Assembly (NCBI GenBank): GCA_011109175.1
Contig: RDEW01000038.1
Location: 429,155-493,154, forward strand
Length of the DNA: 64,000 bases
DNA from: Dicyema japonicum
Lineage: Eukaryota; Dicyemida; Rhombozoa; Dicyemidae
Direction of reading: 5' to 3'
Shown here: piece after piece, positions 12,175 to 25,030 of the stretch
Layout: each line of letters starts with the position of its first letter
How positions within the stretch are numbered: the stretch's first letter is position 1
Position numbers and translations under genes: made by a program
The notes under the pieces: generated by a model
What the model was told of the DNA's origin: nothing
What the model saw: only the letters and a program-made list of their open reading frames with translations
Database searches by the model: none

Positions 12175-12560
12175 AATTGGCTGCCCAAGGAGATGAGAGA
12201 AAACCAAACTGGATGACGATCTTCGCATTTACAAAAGGCACTCTCTTATGGAATGTTACTTGAGTGGATACTTTTTCCTCGACGAATATGATTTCCACTA
12301 CAAACTCAAACTGTCTTGAAGCTGACTCTGCTGAACGGAGAAAGCTGGATTGATATTCTTCGCTTGGGGACCGTTTCAGCTTCATCCCAATTGCGTTTGA
12401 GACTTCGGATGTATCCAGGCCTGTCACCAGAGGTGTTCTCCGAGAGATTGAAAGCGCAATCTCGTAAAGGCTAGAAGATCTTCGGAAGTGACGTTGGTTC
12501 CGTGAACGCCTCGGATTGCCAGCGTTCGCAGCAATGTTCACTGTCCCTTGACAACTTGTG
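12175..12560 (+). pseudogene. retroelement C-terminal domain, decayed copy
   Basis: A diverged copy of the domain repeated at 43860-45085, 47988-48441 and 49130-49842. The plus strand gives TLLWNVT-VDTFSSTN, then LEADSAERRKLD-YSSLGDRF and IPIAFETSDVSRPVTR, which line up with LVWDATCVDTFSSTN, AENLKIKKYSCLGDRYRF and VATESSGAVGPMT in the good copies. Several stops interrupt it. A 143-codon minus-strand open frame over the same bases is therefore a shadow. Confidence 0.7.
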
Positions 12561-12604
12561 TTCGATTTCCTTCCTTCGTCCAAAATTAAAAAATTGGTTG
12601 ACAA

Positions 12605-15370
12605 TTTGAATCAATTATTTTGACTAATCGAAAATTTAACTAAATAGCTCAAATAATTTATAAATCGATTAGTCTTTACGTCAGGAATCTTACAAATTGA
12701 TAATTCCTTCCATTTGTCTAGAATAGGGTTACGATAACCATATCATGCGGGGAATGTGAGGCCCACTTTATTAAATATAATCCTTTTAAAGCAGTCTCAA
12801 ATATTATCTAATGATTCCACAGAACAGCTGGTCAATTAAAATGATATGGAAAATTGGAGATATTCCGAATTAAGTACGACCCCGTATAAAGCAGTCTTTC
12901 AGTATTTTCCATAAAGCTGGTAATCTCGATAATCCTTATTAAAGATAAATCATTAAATATAGTATCTCCCATGACAACAAATTAATTGTGGTTTCCTGAT
13001 TGTTGCTAGCCTCTGCATTGGAATGGTCAACCAAGTGGTTAATTGGTCGGAGGGTTGAGGTGGCGACTTACGGCTATGGGACGAAATGTATAGTTACTGT
13101 CAATTTGTGTAATCAGTCAATTCATGTTTATCTTTCCTTCTTATGAGCACGAACGAGGTCTTCCTTGTAATGGGATTAGAGTCCGACTATTTACTCTGCT
13201 TTATCACATAAAAGCCAAAGAAAAGATATTAAGATTTTCCAAGAGAGTCACGTCGCTAGCATCTTTAAAGGATTCATTGGTGGAGAGTCGAGGTGGTGAC
13301 TTACTCTATGGCACGAAATGTCTACTTGGCTTCCCAATGAATGGAAGCCCTTGTCTTCCTTGAGCATGGAAGATAAGATAGACTGAAGAGATATTGAAAA
13401 CCAGAAGGTTTGAAAGGGAAACATTGGGTACACTCAGGAACAATAGTGGAATCAACATGGGGCACAATTGAGGGACTTTGAGGATCATGAATCAGCACGT
13501 GCATTACGAATTGGTAAGAAAAGAAAGTTAATTTATTAGTAAAGACAAAATTATTAACTTTTAGCCGAGTTGTAATTATAAATTCTCGCAAGTTGGTAGA
13601 TCCCAGTAAGGGCGACGAAAAGATTGACCCCCAGAAGGTTGTAGTTCTTAGGGGTGATCACTAGCGAGTACCTCGACCAAATAATCCCTGGGATAATATC
13701 ACCAAAGCAGTACCTGTGGCTGCCAGCGCAGTTGACTGAAATAAACTGAGCCTCTCAGCCGGTCTTGCAATGTCCCCAATCCCAGCTATTACTAAAGCCT
13801 GGGATTTTGTCAAAAATACATACCCATTTCATTGAAGGAGCCCAGAAAAAAATGGTTTTCGGACCTTACATCTTAGTCTCAAACTATAAACCTGCCGGAT
13901 GGTCAAAAAAGTGCTTGAATTTTGCTATATAATTCATCAGGGATACAAAGGGATCCACAAAAAATGACAAATGCGGTTAACCACAATAAATATTTTTATT
14001 AAAAAATTAATTTATAAATCTAACAACTAATTATTTGGAAAAATTAATTATTTAACATGGTTAAGGATGAGACTATGATATTTGAAAAAAACTGTGAGTT
14101 GGCTAGTTCGTAGAAGGATTTTTTTCAGCCCTGTGCCTTCTTCAGTTTCTAGAGGCGTCATTGGATCGGCTTGGGAGATGCCCAGATGGCATCCAAAATG
14201 ATTTCTCTTTCCTACTTCAGCATAATGGCGTAGTATACTTGGAAGATAGTGATGCTGGGAAAGGATAGGACCCACTCCAACCAGAAGAAATGGATAAAAC
14301 CTATTTCGAATATATCCTTGTAACAAAGAGTAATTATTAGCACGTTTTGAGTTCATTCAAAGTCCCATTATTATCAGGTCGTCAGATATTAATCCCGAGT
14401 GACCAGTAATAAATTAGAACCACCCTTTAATATCTAATAGAGTCACTCTTATTTACAAGCGACAAACATTCTTTAGATCTCGAATACTTTCTAGTATTAG
14501 CTTCAGTGTTTTTCTGTTATTTGGTTTAATTAAAGTTGATTTTTAAGGATGTAGTCATGGTAACAATAATTATGATGTTAAAATCATCAATAAAATTGTT
14601 TATTCGAAAACTTAATTAAAGACACTTGTAACAATTCATGTTCCGATATGAAATCCATTTTAGTTAGGAGACAGAGGCTTGCTGGCATCCTAAAAGCTTT
14701 ATCGTTTCCCTAATTATTAAAGGTGTTCCCACAATGCAGGATATGAATGGAGGGGATATCACTTCAACCATGGGAAATTCCCACATACGACGGGCGTACA
14801 TTTCACGGAATCCTTACCGATCATGATGGATGAAAGCACTTCTTTTCCTTTTTATCGTTGGCATGGACTGTGACAAACCAATGAACAAGGAAACCCTAAG
14901 GAAGTGCTGGATGCATGAAATATCCGAGGAATGAATATTATCATAGATTTACGCAGCTACGATCTTCTTGTCAATTTCGCAGCACCACTGAACAATTTTT
15001 CAGTGAGACGCCTCCACGTTCCATACGATGATGCGATTTTGTGGAGAGCATCATTTTTGAATTCCTTAAGTCTTCTCTGATTGTAATGTATAGTATATGT
15101 CTCTCGTCCTCGATATGAGTGCCCGTATGCTTCGATTACCTCGTAGGCGAGTACCATGGATTCATTCTAGTCCAATAATTAAATTCAATTAAAACTGAAA
15201 ACACAAATGTGCATAAATTTATCTTACTTAAAAAGGAGATTCTATTAGTTATAAAAGTAACCCCCTCACTAACATGTAGGCGGCCAGCAGGTATTAAATA
15301 AAACGCACCAGATGTTGGTCACTCCCATTAATCGGTCAGTCCCGGCATTGTAGACGAACATTGTGCCAAT
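12605..15370. other. intergenic, repeat fragments
   Basis: No host gene recognised. 13040-13330 holds two similar motifs (GGTTGAGGTGGCGACTTAC and TCGAGGTGGTGACTTAC) that also resemble a motif of the arm-repeat family at 60800. The minus-strand open frames at 13248-13591 have no recognisable content. A dispersed repeat occupies 14115-14325. Confidence 0.4.
14115..14325 (+). repeat. dispersed repeat, copy 2
   Basis: Second copy of the repeat at 8895-9115, sharing the block order TTCTAGAGGCGTC, then GTGATGCTGGGAAAG, then ATGGATAAAACCTATTTCG. It is shorter by internal deletion. Confidence 0.6.
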
Positions 15371-15379
15371 TTATGACAT

Positions 15380-17180
15380 TCAAATAGGTGGTTTGTTGTC
15401 AACACGTGGAGGTTGCAAAGGGACAGAGGATATCATAGATAGGGGTGGTGAACACATCGTAGATGAGCCAGGTTTACTCGTACGTCCCTTGAATGAGAGG
15501 ATTCTGATTGGTATATTGGAGGAGGGAGTCGGTGTAGTATTTAATTGTCTCCGAGTCTTCGGATGCTTCTCGTAGAAACAAAATCGTGTATCTGTTTCAG
15601 ACGACTCCGTCATTGGGGCTGGAAGGGATGGATAATAGCATTTGAGACAGGTCACTGGTTGTCATAATTTTTCTTTTGTTTTAAGGTTTGCATAGAAAGT
15701 GGCAGGAATAGGAAGGAACTTGAGGGCTCTCATTTCCAGACGATCTCCAATTGGAGAATCTTTGATTCCCAATATAGATGATCAACAGGAATTGAGCTGA
15801 GACATCCAGTAATCGTCCTGAGCGAGATGTTTTGTACTTTTTGTAATTTGTCAATAAAAGTTGATCAGCAAGGGCTTGCATAGTTAATAGTTGTTAGAAT
15901 GAATTGTTTATGATGGTTAGGGCTTTTTTGCTTTGGCCAAAAGACACAGCTTTAAGTATGTTGATATTGTGGCCTTTGTACATTGTTCCTCCACATGTTT
16001 AGAGAAAGTTAGTAGTTGGTCATAAATAACTCCAAGAATTTTGGATGTTTCGTAACGGTGAGTAGTTGTCCATGAATTGTTAAAATTGGTTGAAAATTTA
16101 ATTGGCGTCGGTTGGACGTGAATATAGTTACGGTGGATTTCGATGGAGAGGGGGATAGGTGGTTTGCTCCAAGCCACTTTTCAAGAGTGTTCAAATGGTT
16201 CTGAACATCCTTCGTTGCTAACGTTGTCTTTAGAGGCAACAATCATGTCATCCGCATACAATAGTAGAGGTGTCTTGGAATTGGTTGGAATGTCGCTTAG
16301 TGCAAGTTGAATAAGGTAGGTGACAAAACGAGCCTTAGGGAACTCCATTTAGAAGGAGTCGATAGTGAGATAGACAGGACTTAACCAATTCTTCCAGAGA
16401 GAAAATTTGTTAGCCAATTCTGAAACGTGGAGGAATTCGAGATACAAGAATTTAGTTACTTAGGACGCGTCTTTATGTTCGATCTAACGCCTTGGTTATG
16501 TCAATCGATGCAAGTATAGGAGGATTAGGATTATAATTGTTAAAACCATCAGCGACATATTGAGCTAGAATAGAGAGATGTGTTGATGTGGAGTATTGTG
16601 GACGAAAGCCATGTTGAAAATTTTGGAAGATACTCCGATATTAGTTTCAATACAACACACGTTCAACAATATACGATATACTTCAGATAGTAGTGAAATT
16701 GGTCTCAAAGATCACGGATTTGAAGGATCTTTTTTGGTCTTTTTTGGCCCATATTTTAGGAGCTCAGGCTTATGTTGTCCGGCCCAGCACTCTTGTTGTT
16801 CTTCAGTTTATTTATCGCTAATTCCACTTCTTCCACTGTGATTAGGATTTTTAGCGCCTTTGCTTCTCCCTGGAAAAGGGGAAAGTCATTATTTTCTTTA
16901 TTCAACAGTGTTTTGAAGTGTTTTGAAGTGTCTTGCAATCAATTCTGCTTTTCCTCCGGGTTACCCACGAATTTTCCATCTTTGTCTTTGATGTGAATGG
17001 TGTTTGTCCTTTCTTTTCCGCAGCAGCCGCAAAAGCCGCATACATCCTTAATTATCCTTTAGGCATTCCACATTTTTAATAGGGATGTAATAATTTCCCG
17101 TGTTTCTGTGCATCTTTTTGATTTTCCATTTTAGTTCCCTTTGTTGGATATTAAACTCTTTTTTTACTCTCGTCTGAACA
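15380..17180 (-). pseudogene. jockey/CR1-like LINE, broken
   Basis: Minus-strand non-LTR element in pieces. From its 5' side: 16938-16756 reads EVELAINKLKNNKSAGPDNI, the classic entry to the RT domain. 16242-16009 reads LEKWLGANHLSPSPSKSTV, and 16177-15917 contains SKILGVIYDQLLTFSKHVEE (RT thumb). 15880-15690 reads KLQKVQNISLRTITGCLSSI, the conserved C-terminal block of jockey/CR1 elements. The catalytic FADD region is not in a clean frame. The element at 25155-26375 is related (IFTSNRRL versus IFTSNRRQL). Confidence 0.8.
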
Positions 17181-17331
17181 AATTTGAGATTTTTTCATAT
17201 AAAATTCGACCAGTGTTGCTTAATATAGTTAAATTACATTTTAATTCTAAAAATTATTATTTTTTTTATTTAATAATAATTTAAAAACACAATAGACTAT
17301 AAATTGTTTCTAAAGTTGTTCTTGTGCTGTC

Positions 17332-19577
17332 ATGGATATGCAGTTTACAAAAGCCAAATACGAAAAGTATCGACACTGTTTAAACGACTTCAAAGTTCCA
17401 GATAAACTAAAAACCTGTTACTTGAAGCGTCTAAGGATTTATGCTTCCATGCAAATGTCCCAAGAATCTTTTATAGTCAACAAGGGACACTGGATACTCA
17501 CAGAATTACTTAAAAACTCTATAAACTCACAAACCAACATCAGATCCATTTCAACCAAGATAATTCTGACCGTTATATTCCAGTTATCCTCAACCTCTCA
17601 GTTTGAAATTTTGAAAATCATGAGTTTTTTCCATTTTAATTTCTAGTGGATTTGACCTGTGTGTGGAAGGGGGACGATAATCTGGTAGTAATCATCATGT
17701 TCTTCAGGACTTTTAGCCGGAGACTGAGAAAGCCGACTTTTTGGTGGACAAACTGAAAGAGTGTCTCAAATTCTGTGTATACTTGTGCTGTACCTCCGTC
17801 TCCTTGACGAATCTTGCCAAGCAGGCTTTCTGCACGATGAGGTGAGCTCTCCCACTTAATGTTTCAGTGTGATGCTTAAATTCTCCAAACTGGCCTTATT
17901 TTTTATCCAGAAAATGAATTTGGATGGTTTGCTTAGTAAAAACGACTGGATGAAGCTAAAGTCGATGAACTTGCTCATGCACCTCCTCGTAAAGTACTTT
18001 TATTGGTGACCTTCCAGAAATCCGGTGCCACATATCGAGTACGGGTCCGACCTGGTGGATCCCTACACATTTTGGGATAATCTTGTCACCACAGAGACAC
18101 TGTCCACACTGTACAACGATTTTGTCAAGTCCTCGGACATGAACATTGTTAGCACTTGCTCCTCCCTGTTGGTCACTTTGGGCTTAAAACGACTCTTTCA
18201 CGAGACAATTCAGTTCTCCGCAAAGATTTTTACCAACTCGGACTTTCCGGCCTTTCCTTACAGATCCCCCACCTTTTCGGAGACCATGGACTCGTTTGAG
18301 GATCTTCGTCTGAACTGTCTTCGTGCTATCCTCTTGGTCTCTGTGAATCCTTCTGCCATTCAAGATGAACCCGACTTGTACAAGATTTGTTTGACCTCCC
18401 TTTTCCGGTCATACAAGGAACAGATCCTCACCTCCACCAGCCTTATAAAGTGTCTTTACGTCTTCCACATGTTTTGGCCGTATCCCCCTGCCACGGTGTT
18501 TTCTTCCGCATGCTACTTTGACACTTTGTTGGAGATCCTGTACAGCCTCCTTGAATTTCCAGAAGATGTTCCCTCCTTTCTTATTGAGCACCTCATCAGG
18601 ACGGGAAGCTCCCGACGTGCAGGAAGGACACATGCAGGTGCTTCTGTTCCATGGCTGTCCGTTTTAACCACCAGAACATTTACGTGATTGTTCATATCTT
18701 CAAAATCTTCGAACGTTTCATCAAATTTTACCCATCTTTGGTTCCGCGTGAGTGCTACACACTGGTCCTCGATTTCATATTGTGTTCTTCTCTAAGAGAA
18801 AAAGTTTCCTTAATATTGGACAATACGGAGGCTTTCAAAAGGTTTTCTCCCACGTGTCATCTGTACTACAAAATTCTGGAGAAGAACTCTATTTATGTGA
18901 CGAGTTTGAGGACTCTCTCCTCTCTGAATGCCCAAGCGGTCCCTTGTTCTGACTCATTTCGCGAGTATTTAACCTTTATGAGATGGAAGCTACATCACGT
19001 GGTTACTCTCCCCGTAAATCTATGGAAAAGTTATTCCAACAACGAATGTCGGTATGGAGCCAAAGTGGTGGACCAAGTTATGCTGCGTGTTGGGGAAGAG
19101 AGGTTTGCATGTTCATATCGACATCTCGTTAACCTAAGCGACTATTTTTTGCGTATGTTCAACTCGAGGATGACTGAATGTGATGCTATGACTTGTACAT
19201 TGGATGAGGATGCTAGAGTTGTGGAGACTATGGTTCATCTTTCCGGAGGGTGCCGTTTTCCGGATTGTTTTATGAGGGGAAGCTAGGGATCCTTTTACTT
19301 TGATCTTTTTGTGGCTGCCGACAAATTTGGGTTATGTGAGGAGTTAGTTAATGCTCTGGGAATGTTGGTTATGTCTACCTTTCAAGAAGATGTTGAATGT
19401 CTTGTTAGTTTGGTTGGGCGGTCCCTTAGTTGTGATCGATTTATGGAAGTTGTCTGTTCGTTCATTTTGTCTGCTGATGTATACGTTGCCTATTCATTTG
19501 AGTATTTGATGAGGAATAAATCGTTTCAGAATGAATTTTTTATATTTTGTAAGCGTTTTTGCTCCGTTTTTGAATGA
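17332..19577 (+). CDS. ARM/HEAT-like helical protein with C-terminal BTB domain
   Basis: N-terminal and middle parts are alpha-helical, leucine-rich and repeat-like (NLAKQAFCTM, MLKFSKLALFFIQKM). The C-terminus is a BTB/POZ domain: LRVGEERFACSYRHLVNLSD, YFLRMFNSRMTE, then LFVAADKFGL. ARM-like repeats plus a C-terminal BTB is the layout of ARMC5, a possible homologue, but I cannot establish orthology. Exons seen: 17332-17623, 17647-17684, 17717-17841, 17868-17993, 18018-19249 or later. Introns are 23, 32, 26 and 24 nt. Near 18603 and at the T-run 18660-18663 single extra bases break the frame; without them the protein reads through (PDVQEGHMQVLLFHG then NHQNIYVIVHIF). A TAG at 19284-19286 inside the BTB domain is not resolved by any clean tiny intron. 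Estimated length is about 700 aa. Gene status is confident; identity is tentative. Confidence 0.7.
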
Positions 19578-21154
19578 TTTGTCAAAATATTTTTGTTTAT
19601 TATTTTGAAATTGTATTTCCCCCTTTCGTGGGCATTTATTGAGTCGTGAGGGATTCCATAATCTATTAGGCAAGGCAGATAGTCTGAATGAAGTAATTTA
19701 GCTTTTTTATTTTGACTATATTTGATGCATTTTACTTGATTTATTTTAATGAATTTCCTTCGGCTTGATTTTCCGTAACACGATTAGGCTTGATGAGTGG
19801 ACTAGGCAGCAGAGAATTAGTTAGAACTCCGAATAATCCCTTCTTGGTCGCTTCCACATATGTGTACTATGGAATCTTTCAAATCACGAGTATATATGTC
19901 TCTGAGGATTATAGCGATGATAATGTTGTTGAAATAAAATGATTCTTTTAAAAAATTTGGTCGTTTTTCTGACAATATATTCTAAAACATTGCTGAGACA
20001 AGATTGCCACCAGTTTTAATTAGAGTGACTTAAGAAGATTCTTCGAAGCACAGAAAATCACGACATGAAAGCAAGGTTGTTGACCTTAAAGCTTGTATTT
20101 AGATTGTAAATCCATAAAATGAGTAAATAGAAATTACAAGCTCCATGATTGAATCAAAACAACTGGGAAATTAATTTTTTTCAAAAACTTGGTTTTTTAT
20201 TTTGATCTCAACTATAAGTTCCTCTATTTGATCTACGCGATTAATAACAAAATACAAATACATCCAATGCTTACTCGTATCCGAAAGATCGCGAATCTGA
20301 TGTCTTCTAAACCCAAGAAGGGAAATGAGAGGTTACGTACATATTGAGATGAAGACATTAAAAGACTAAAGGCTATGTCACAGTGAACCATAGAACAGTT
20401 GATGTGTATCCAGTTTGCATTCTCACAAAAAGAGTCCCTAACCTTACACAAGTCCATCCATAACTAGCATAAAAGGTAAAAGACTCCATTCCTTAAGTTG
20501 TGAGAACCCTACCAGTGTAGCGAAAAAGAGGAAATGATCCCTTTTAGTGCCACCTTGGCACTGGACTCCACTTGAGACAGGTGGATCACATGATGACACT
20601 CTATAGGAAAAGGGGATATGAAGAACATAAGAAACAGAAATCTTCAAGTAGTCACATGGCAACACAAAAACGTTAAACTACATGCCCTTTTCCTATGACA
20701 ATTGTACTATTAATATTCGATTTTAATATGAATGCGATTTACTTGTGGTTTTTCAATAACCCCGGAATATCTGAAGAGATTTAGTTCTTAAACTATGTAG
20801 CTTCTACCACTGTTTAAAAGAACTGCGTGTTAATCTACGAGAAAGTCGTATAACCATAAAATAACTTAACTTTCACTTAATAACCGAAATACAGAGGGAA
20901 CCCCTCCATTGGAGTGAAGAAAGGAAAATCCTTTTTGGATACCAGTCGGACATTGGGGGTCCCCTGAGTGATGTGGATCCAATGACACCTCTAAGAATTT
21001 CAGAAGACAGAGAAAAAATAATTTGTTAGACCAAATAGGCAGTATATTGAATCAACAGCTAATCTCAACACGAATGACGCACCACCCCTGGCCTACATGG
21101 TCATTTTGTTGTGGGTTTATTAGTAATTTAAATAATTTTAAATATTATCATTAT
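19578..21154. other. intergenic, no gene recognised
   Basis: AT-rich spacer between two convergent genes, the ARM-BTB gene (+) and SLC6 (-). The regions near 20530-20680 and 20890-21020 share scattered words (GTGGATC-ACATGATGACACTC type) with 1760-1920 and 57420-57600 and may be copies of an old repeat. No poly(A) or terminator signal can be assigned with confidence. Confidence 0.4.
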
Positions 21155-23025
21155 TTAAGGCAAAATCAAATTTGCTATGTTAGGATTAAACTCTGAGTTG
21201 CACGTAGCCTTCTCGATGTCCCACCTGAGGTTTCCAACCAGGACTCTTAAATGCTTCATTCTAAAAGAATTAAATCTTGAGCTTACTACGCCTTTGTAGA
21301 CTAAGTACCCAATCGCATAAAATACAGTGATTACAAGCGGATAAATAGAGATTATCACATTGAGGGCTTTCGCTCCCGTTGACGTGGCACTTGAAGAGTA
21401 CTCATAGTGGGGATATCCGGAAATAATAATGGCAAGGATGCATCCCGGAGTTACAGCAATCCAGCAAATAATCCACAGCGGGTTCGTCTTCTTTCCAAGC
21501 ATAAATTCTAAATCTTTGAGAAAATTTTTAATTCCTTTAATCAATTAAACTTAAAAAACCGTAAATATACATTACTCCAACAATTTCTAGAAATCCAATC
21601 CAGAGGAAAGTCCCAGAAACTCCGTTATCCGAAACGTCGAGCAAAAACATTCCTCCCTAACATAATCTCTACAAAGCAAACCTCATAGGTCTGGGGGATA
21701 CCCATAACGAAACCCAAAAAACAAACCGCGGCTCTAAAAAGTAAACTGATTTTTTGGGTGTGAGGAGGAAGGCAGTTCTCCAACGCTGATAGGACTCCCT
21801 CCATGATTGTCAACTATGGTAAATCAAATTAAGGACCATGGATCCGAGTCCAAGGGAAACCATCATTAGAAAGAAAAATACGGACCATATTTGGGGGAAC
21901 GCGAGGGTAGACAAACCAACTGGATAGGCGATAAATGCGAGATCGAATCCTAAGGTTTATGCCAAAAATTGCCTTGTTGAACTATATCGGGAATTTTTTT
22001 CCCGGTAATGTTAGAAAGATACCCGATTACGGAAAAAACGGCGAATCCCACATAGAAGGAAGACAAACAGTTTAGAAGTGGGATTATAATAGAGTCTCTC
22101 AGAGCAGAATTCGTGAATTTTGTGTAACTCGCCAACGTTACAATACCTCCGTAGCAGATTGCCACAGAGAAAAAAATTTGTGAAGAGGCAAGCTTCCAAA
22201 CCTACAAATTAAGAATATTAGAACATTCGGATCCTTCAGTTTGAAATATCAGGCTTGACATAGTATTTTATGCCTTCCTTAGAGCCAGGAAGTTGTGCCC
22301 CTTTAATGACGAGGACGGTAATCATGAAATACGGGAAAAGAGCAGTTATATATGAAACCTTCCCCATTGATTTTATGGAAAAGGAAAGACTGAAGAACAC
22401 AAGACACCAACAGATAAAGTTACTGCCGATCATGTTTGGTTTGAGTTTTCCATAATCTCCGAAACGAGAGGTATTCAAACCGAGAATGCCGAAACTACCA
22501 ATAAGGACAAACTTACTTAAAAAATTGAGTTGCCTCTTCTCCCCTCGTGCCTAAATATTTACCAACTCCGCATACAGTTTAAGTTCCAACTTCCATTACA
22601 AATAGTCCATGGGAGTTGTTTGTAGAACGAATAATATACGTATTGCAGGCATATGCAGACTATGACATTGTAGTAGGTTCCAATAATTGCTGAGATCATA
22701 ATACAGCTGACTCCCACTCCTGCTCATAAATCGGAACTTACAACCTCTAAACATCGGGGCAATGTTCCAGCATTTTAAGCAGTCGAGGCCGGAGAACTGT
22801 CCTACAGTCAATTCAAGGTAAAAAAGCGGAATTCCGAGCAACAACATGCTCATAAAATATGGAATGAGGAAAGCACCTAGAAAAATATTTTTAGATTCAA
22901 CCTCCCCCATTTTGGTAGCATAAATATGGGAATCTCCAAACATTACCAAGTCCGACAGCAAAGGCCAGAAGCGCTAAGAAAAATTCAATTTTTTTTGCCC
23001 AAACCAACTTTTCTTTAGTCATCAT
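21155..23025 (-). CDS. SLC6 sodium/chloride-dependent neurotransmitter/amino-acid symporter
   Basis: Plasma-membrane LeuT-fold transporter coupling Na+ (and usually Cl-) to uptake of an amine or amino acid. TM1 reads [19 protein letters not shown], followed by GAFLIPYF; then [77 protein letters not shown] and GIPQTYEGGMFLLD. TM1 lacks the aspartate of monoamine carriers, so an amino-acid, GABA or osmolyte substrate is more likely. Nine introns are placed (plus-strand coordinates): 21535-21559, 21657-21681, 21814-21836, 21950-21972 (GC..AG), 22202-22224, 22495-22516, 22551-22575, 22720-22744, 22877-22901; all are 22-25 nt. One A is missing at 22240-22242; with it, the CDS is 1656 nt (551 aa). 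The second extracellular loop is unusually short. The start is the ATG at 23025. Confidence 0.94.
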
Positions 23026-24070
23026 AATTTTCGAGAAAAAATCGCTTAAATAGTAATTTAACAATTGAAACCACTAATTCGAAAAAATAAATTTACATTC
23101 CAATCTAGGGCGTGTATGTTTCGAAGCTTGAAACTACAAAATTCACTGAATTGGCGAATAAGAACATATTTGGTTATCAAAGTCGGATATTAAAGAAAAG
23201 AAAAATTTTTTAAATGAGAGCAAAATTCCTCAAAGAAGGCAGAAACCCACTTCTAATATCTCCGTCAAGGTGAAAAAATCGATTGGCCCAAAAGTTCGTT
23301 TCCCCAATGCAGATATGATAGAAGGCGCTTCCTGGCAACACGGGCACAATGACAAACCACAAACGTAAAATGGTGCTGTTAAATGTGGGAACTGGGATCA
23401 CCTAACTTTCTGACTATACTTTGTCTTTCTTTCTCGATGACCCCAAAGTTCTTAAATAAATAAAATTTTATTATTAAAAACTAATTTTTGGCTTATAATT
23501 CCAAAATTCATTTAGGGCGTATTTATTATTTTCAGAATACGCTTGATTGAGATAAATTTGACAAGCATTATTTATAGTCTATGTATATTTGAGCATTTGA
23601 GTTATTCACAAATTCTTATTCATTCTAATTGTATCAACCTCTAGTTACGACGGTCAAAGCTGCAGAGAGACAAGTTTTTCCAAGCAAATAGCCCACTCAA
23701 GACATTTCAAGGAATGATCTAGCGAATTGGGAGAGAGCAAATGAGATTCTTTTGATGGCGCTTTGACACTGGCACCCCGATTCCTTATCGACAATCTAGT
23801 AATGAAGCGAAAGTAAAGATAAAAAGACGGGAAAGTCTTCAACCAAGCAAAAAATAAAAATCAGGAGCATATGGGTATGAGATACCTAACACTATCTACC
23901 TGATCATTCGAATTACCACTACTCAAATACGTTTATAGTAGATTTCATTTCTTGTAATTCAGGAATGGTTTAACGATAAACGGATGAATAAATCAAAATT
24001 TTATTAAACTGATAAATTCAAAAAATTGAGTTATATTAACTAATCTTTGAAATTGGTGAAGGAACCAAGA
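23026..24070. other. intergenic upstream of SLC6
   Basis: Nothing recognisable. A 63-codon minus-strand frame at 23210-23401 has no known content and no conserved link to SLC6. 23650-23800 resembles 7330-7480 (shared GAGACAAGT and GAATTGG-GAGAGCAAAT words), a low-copy repeat. Confidence 0.4.
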
Positions 24071-24074
24071 AATA

Positions 24075-24260
24075 TCCTTTAACTTTTTTTTCTAGCGTGA
24101 GTTTTATTCAAACGATCCGGTTTTGAAGTGAAACATTCGCTGGTGACGGCGTGATACCCAAGGCATCATAGATGAGTGGAACCTCCTTCGAAATGTACAG
24201 AATGAGATTCCAACCCTGGGCCATCAGAACTTGCTTGTCACTTATGACACTGAGCTATTG
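24075..24260 (-). repeat. tRNA-derived SINE, near-complete copy
   Basis: Read on the minus strand it begins with a tRNA-like head containing ATAGCTCAGTG (A box) and GGTTGGAATCTC (B box). A body follows with GGAGGTTCCACTCATCTA, TGATGCC and ACGCCGTCACCAGCG, then an A-rich stretch and TTTCTTGGTTCC. The same body is found at 24745-24965, 33510-33790, 43405-43665 and, as a 3' fragment, at 48930-49080. Pol III promoter boxes plus a shared body and A-rich tail define a SINE. Confidence 0.8.
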
Positions 24261-24744
24261 CGGCTATTTATTTGCTAAACGTTTAACATCAAAAAAATGA
24301 TTTAAAAGTAATTCAAATATGTTCTATTAAAGTAAATTCAATAGACCACCGAGTACCCCACTTCTCTAAAGGATTTTCAGTCAAGTCAGGAGTAAATAAC
24401 CATAATCCTTCCAGTAACTTGGCTATAACCTTTTTTCAAAAGAAGACATAAATATTTACAGCAAATTATAGACAAGAAGTCCTCTACAATAATGTTCCCT
24501 CCAAAAGAAAGTTTAGATTGTGTACCTTAAACATGGGTAAAGCTCACTTTTTGCAAAACTTCAAAAAATCCAATTCTGGATAACTGAATTCTTGAAACAT
24601 TCATGACAGAAGACAAACTCAATGGCCGTTCTTTTTTGATATTTTTATTATTTCAGGACCCCATATGGATGATCAGCACCAGAAGTTCAACCCATATGGA
24701 TGATCCACATAGACAGCAACCATCAACCAGCACATTTTAATATT

Positions 24745-24965
24745 TATGATAACATTACAAATGCCATCAGGGGGCCTCTGAAGGAAAATCGAATGACGCA
24801 GTCATCAGTGAATACCTCACTACGGAACCGGATTGTCTACAAGGACTCACACGAGAAAAGAAAAAAAGTGATTTAAGAACATTCCTTGGTCCTCTCTCAA
24901 CGATTGGTAAACATAACTGTTTTTACTCTAAAATAAAGATAAACTCAAATCACCGACCTGAATGG
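24745..24965 (+). repeat. SINE, 5'-truncated copy
   Basis: Carries the body (GACGCAGTCATCAGTGAAT, GGAACCGGATTGTCTACAAG) and the A-rich region followed by CATTCCTTGGTCC, but not the tRNA-like head. Same family as 24075-24260 and 33510-33790. Confidence 0.8.
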
Positions 24966-25030
24966 AATCTACATACCAGAATGTATTATAACATTTGTAG
25001 TCTCGGCTATTGACAAAAGCATGGGAAGTA

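Noticed and set aside
12173-12604. 143-codon minus-strand open frame as a hypothetical protein
   Set aside because: The plus strand over the same bases aligns with the retroelement C-terminal domain (VDTFSSTN, LGDRF), so the minus frame is a shadow.
15363-15575. Plus-strand 70-codon ORF
   Set aside because: It overlaps the 3' part of the minus-strand LINE and has no recognisable content.
21155-23025. SLC6 gene as a pseudogene
   Set aside because: All family motifs and nine in-phase introns are intact; the only defect is one missing base in an A-run, more likely a consensus error.
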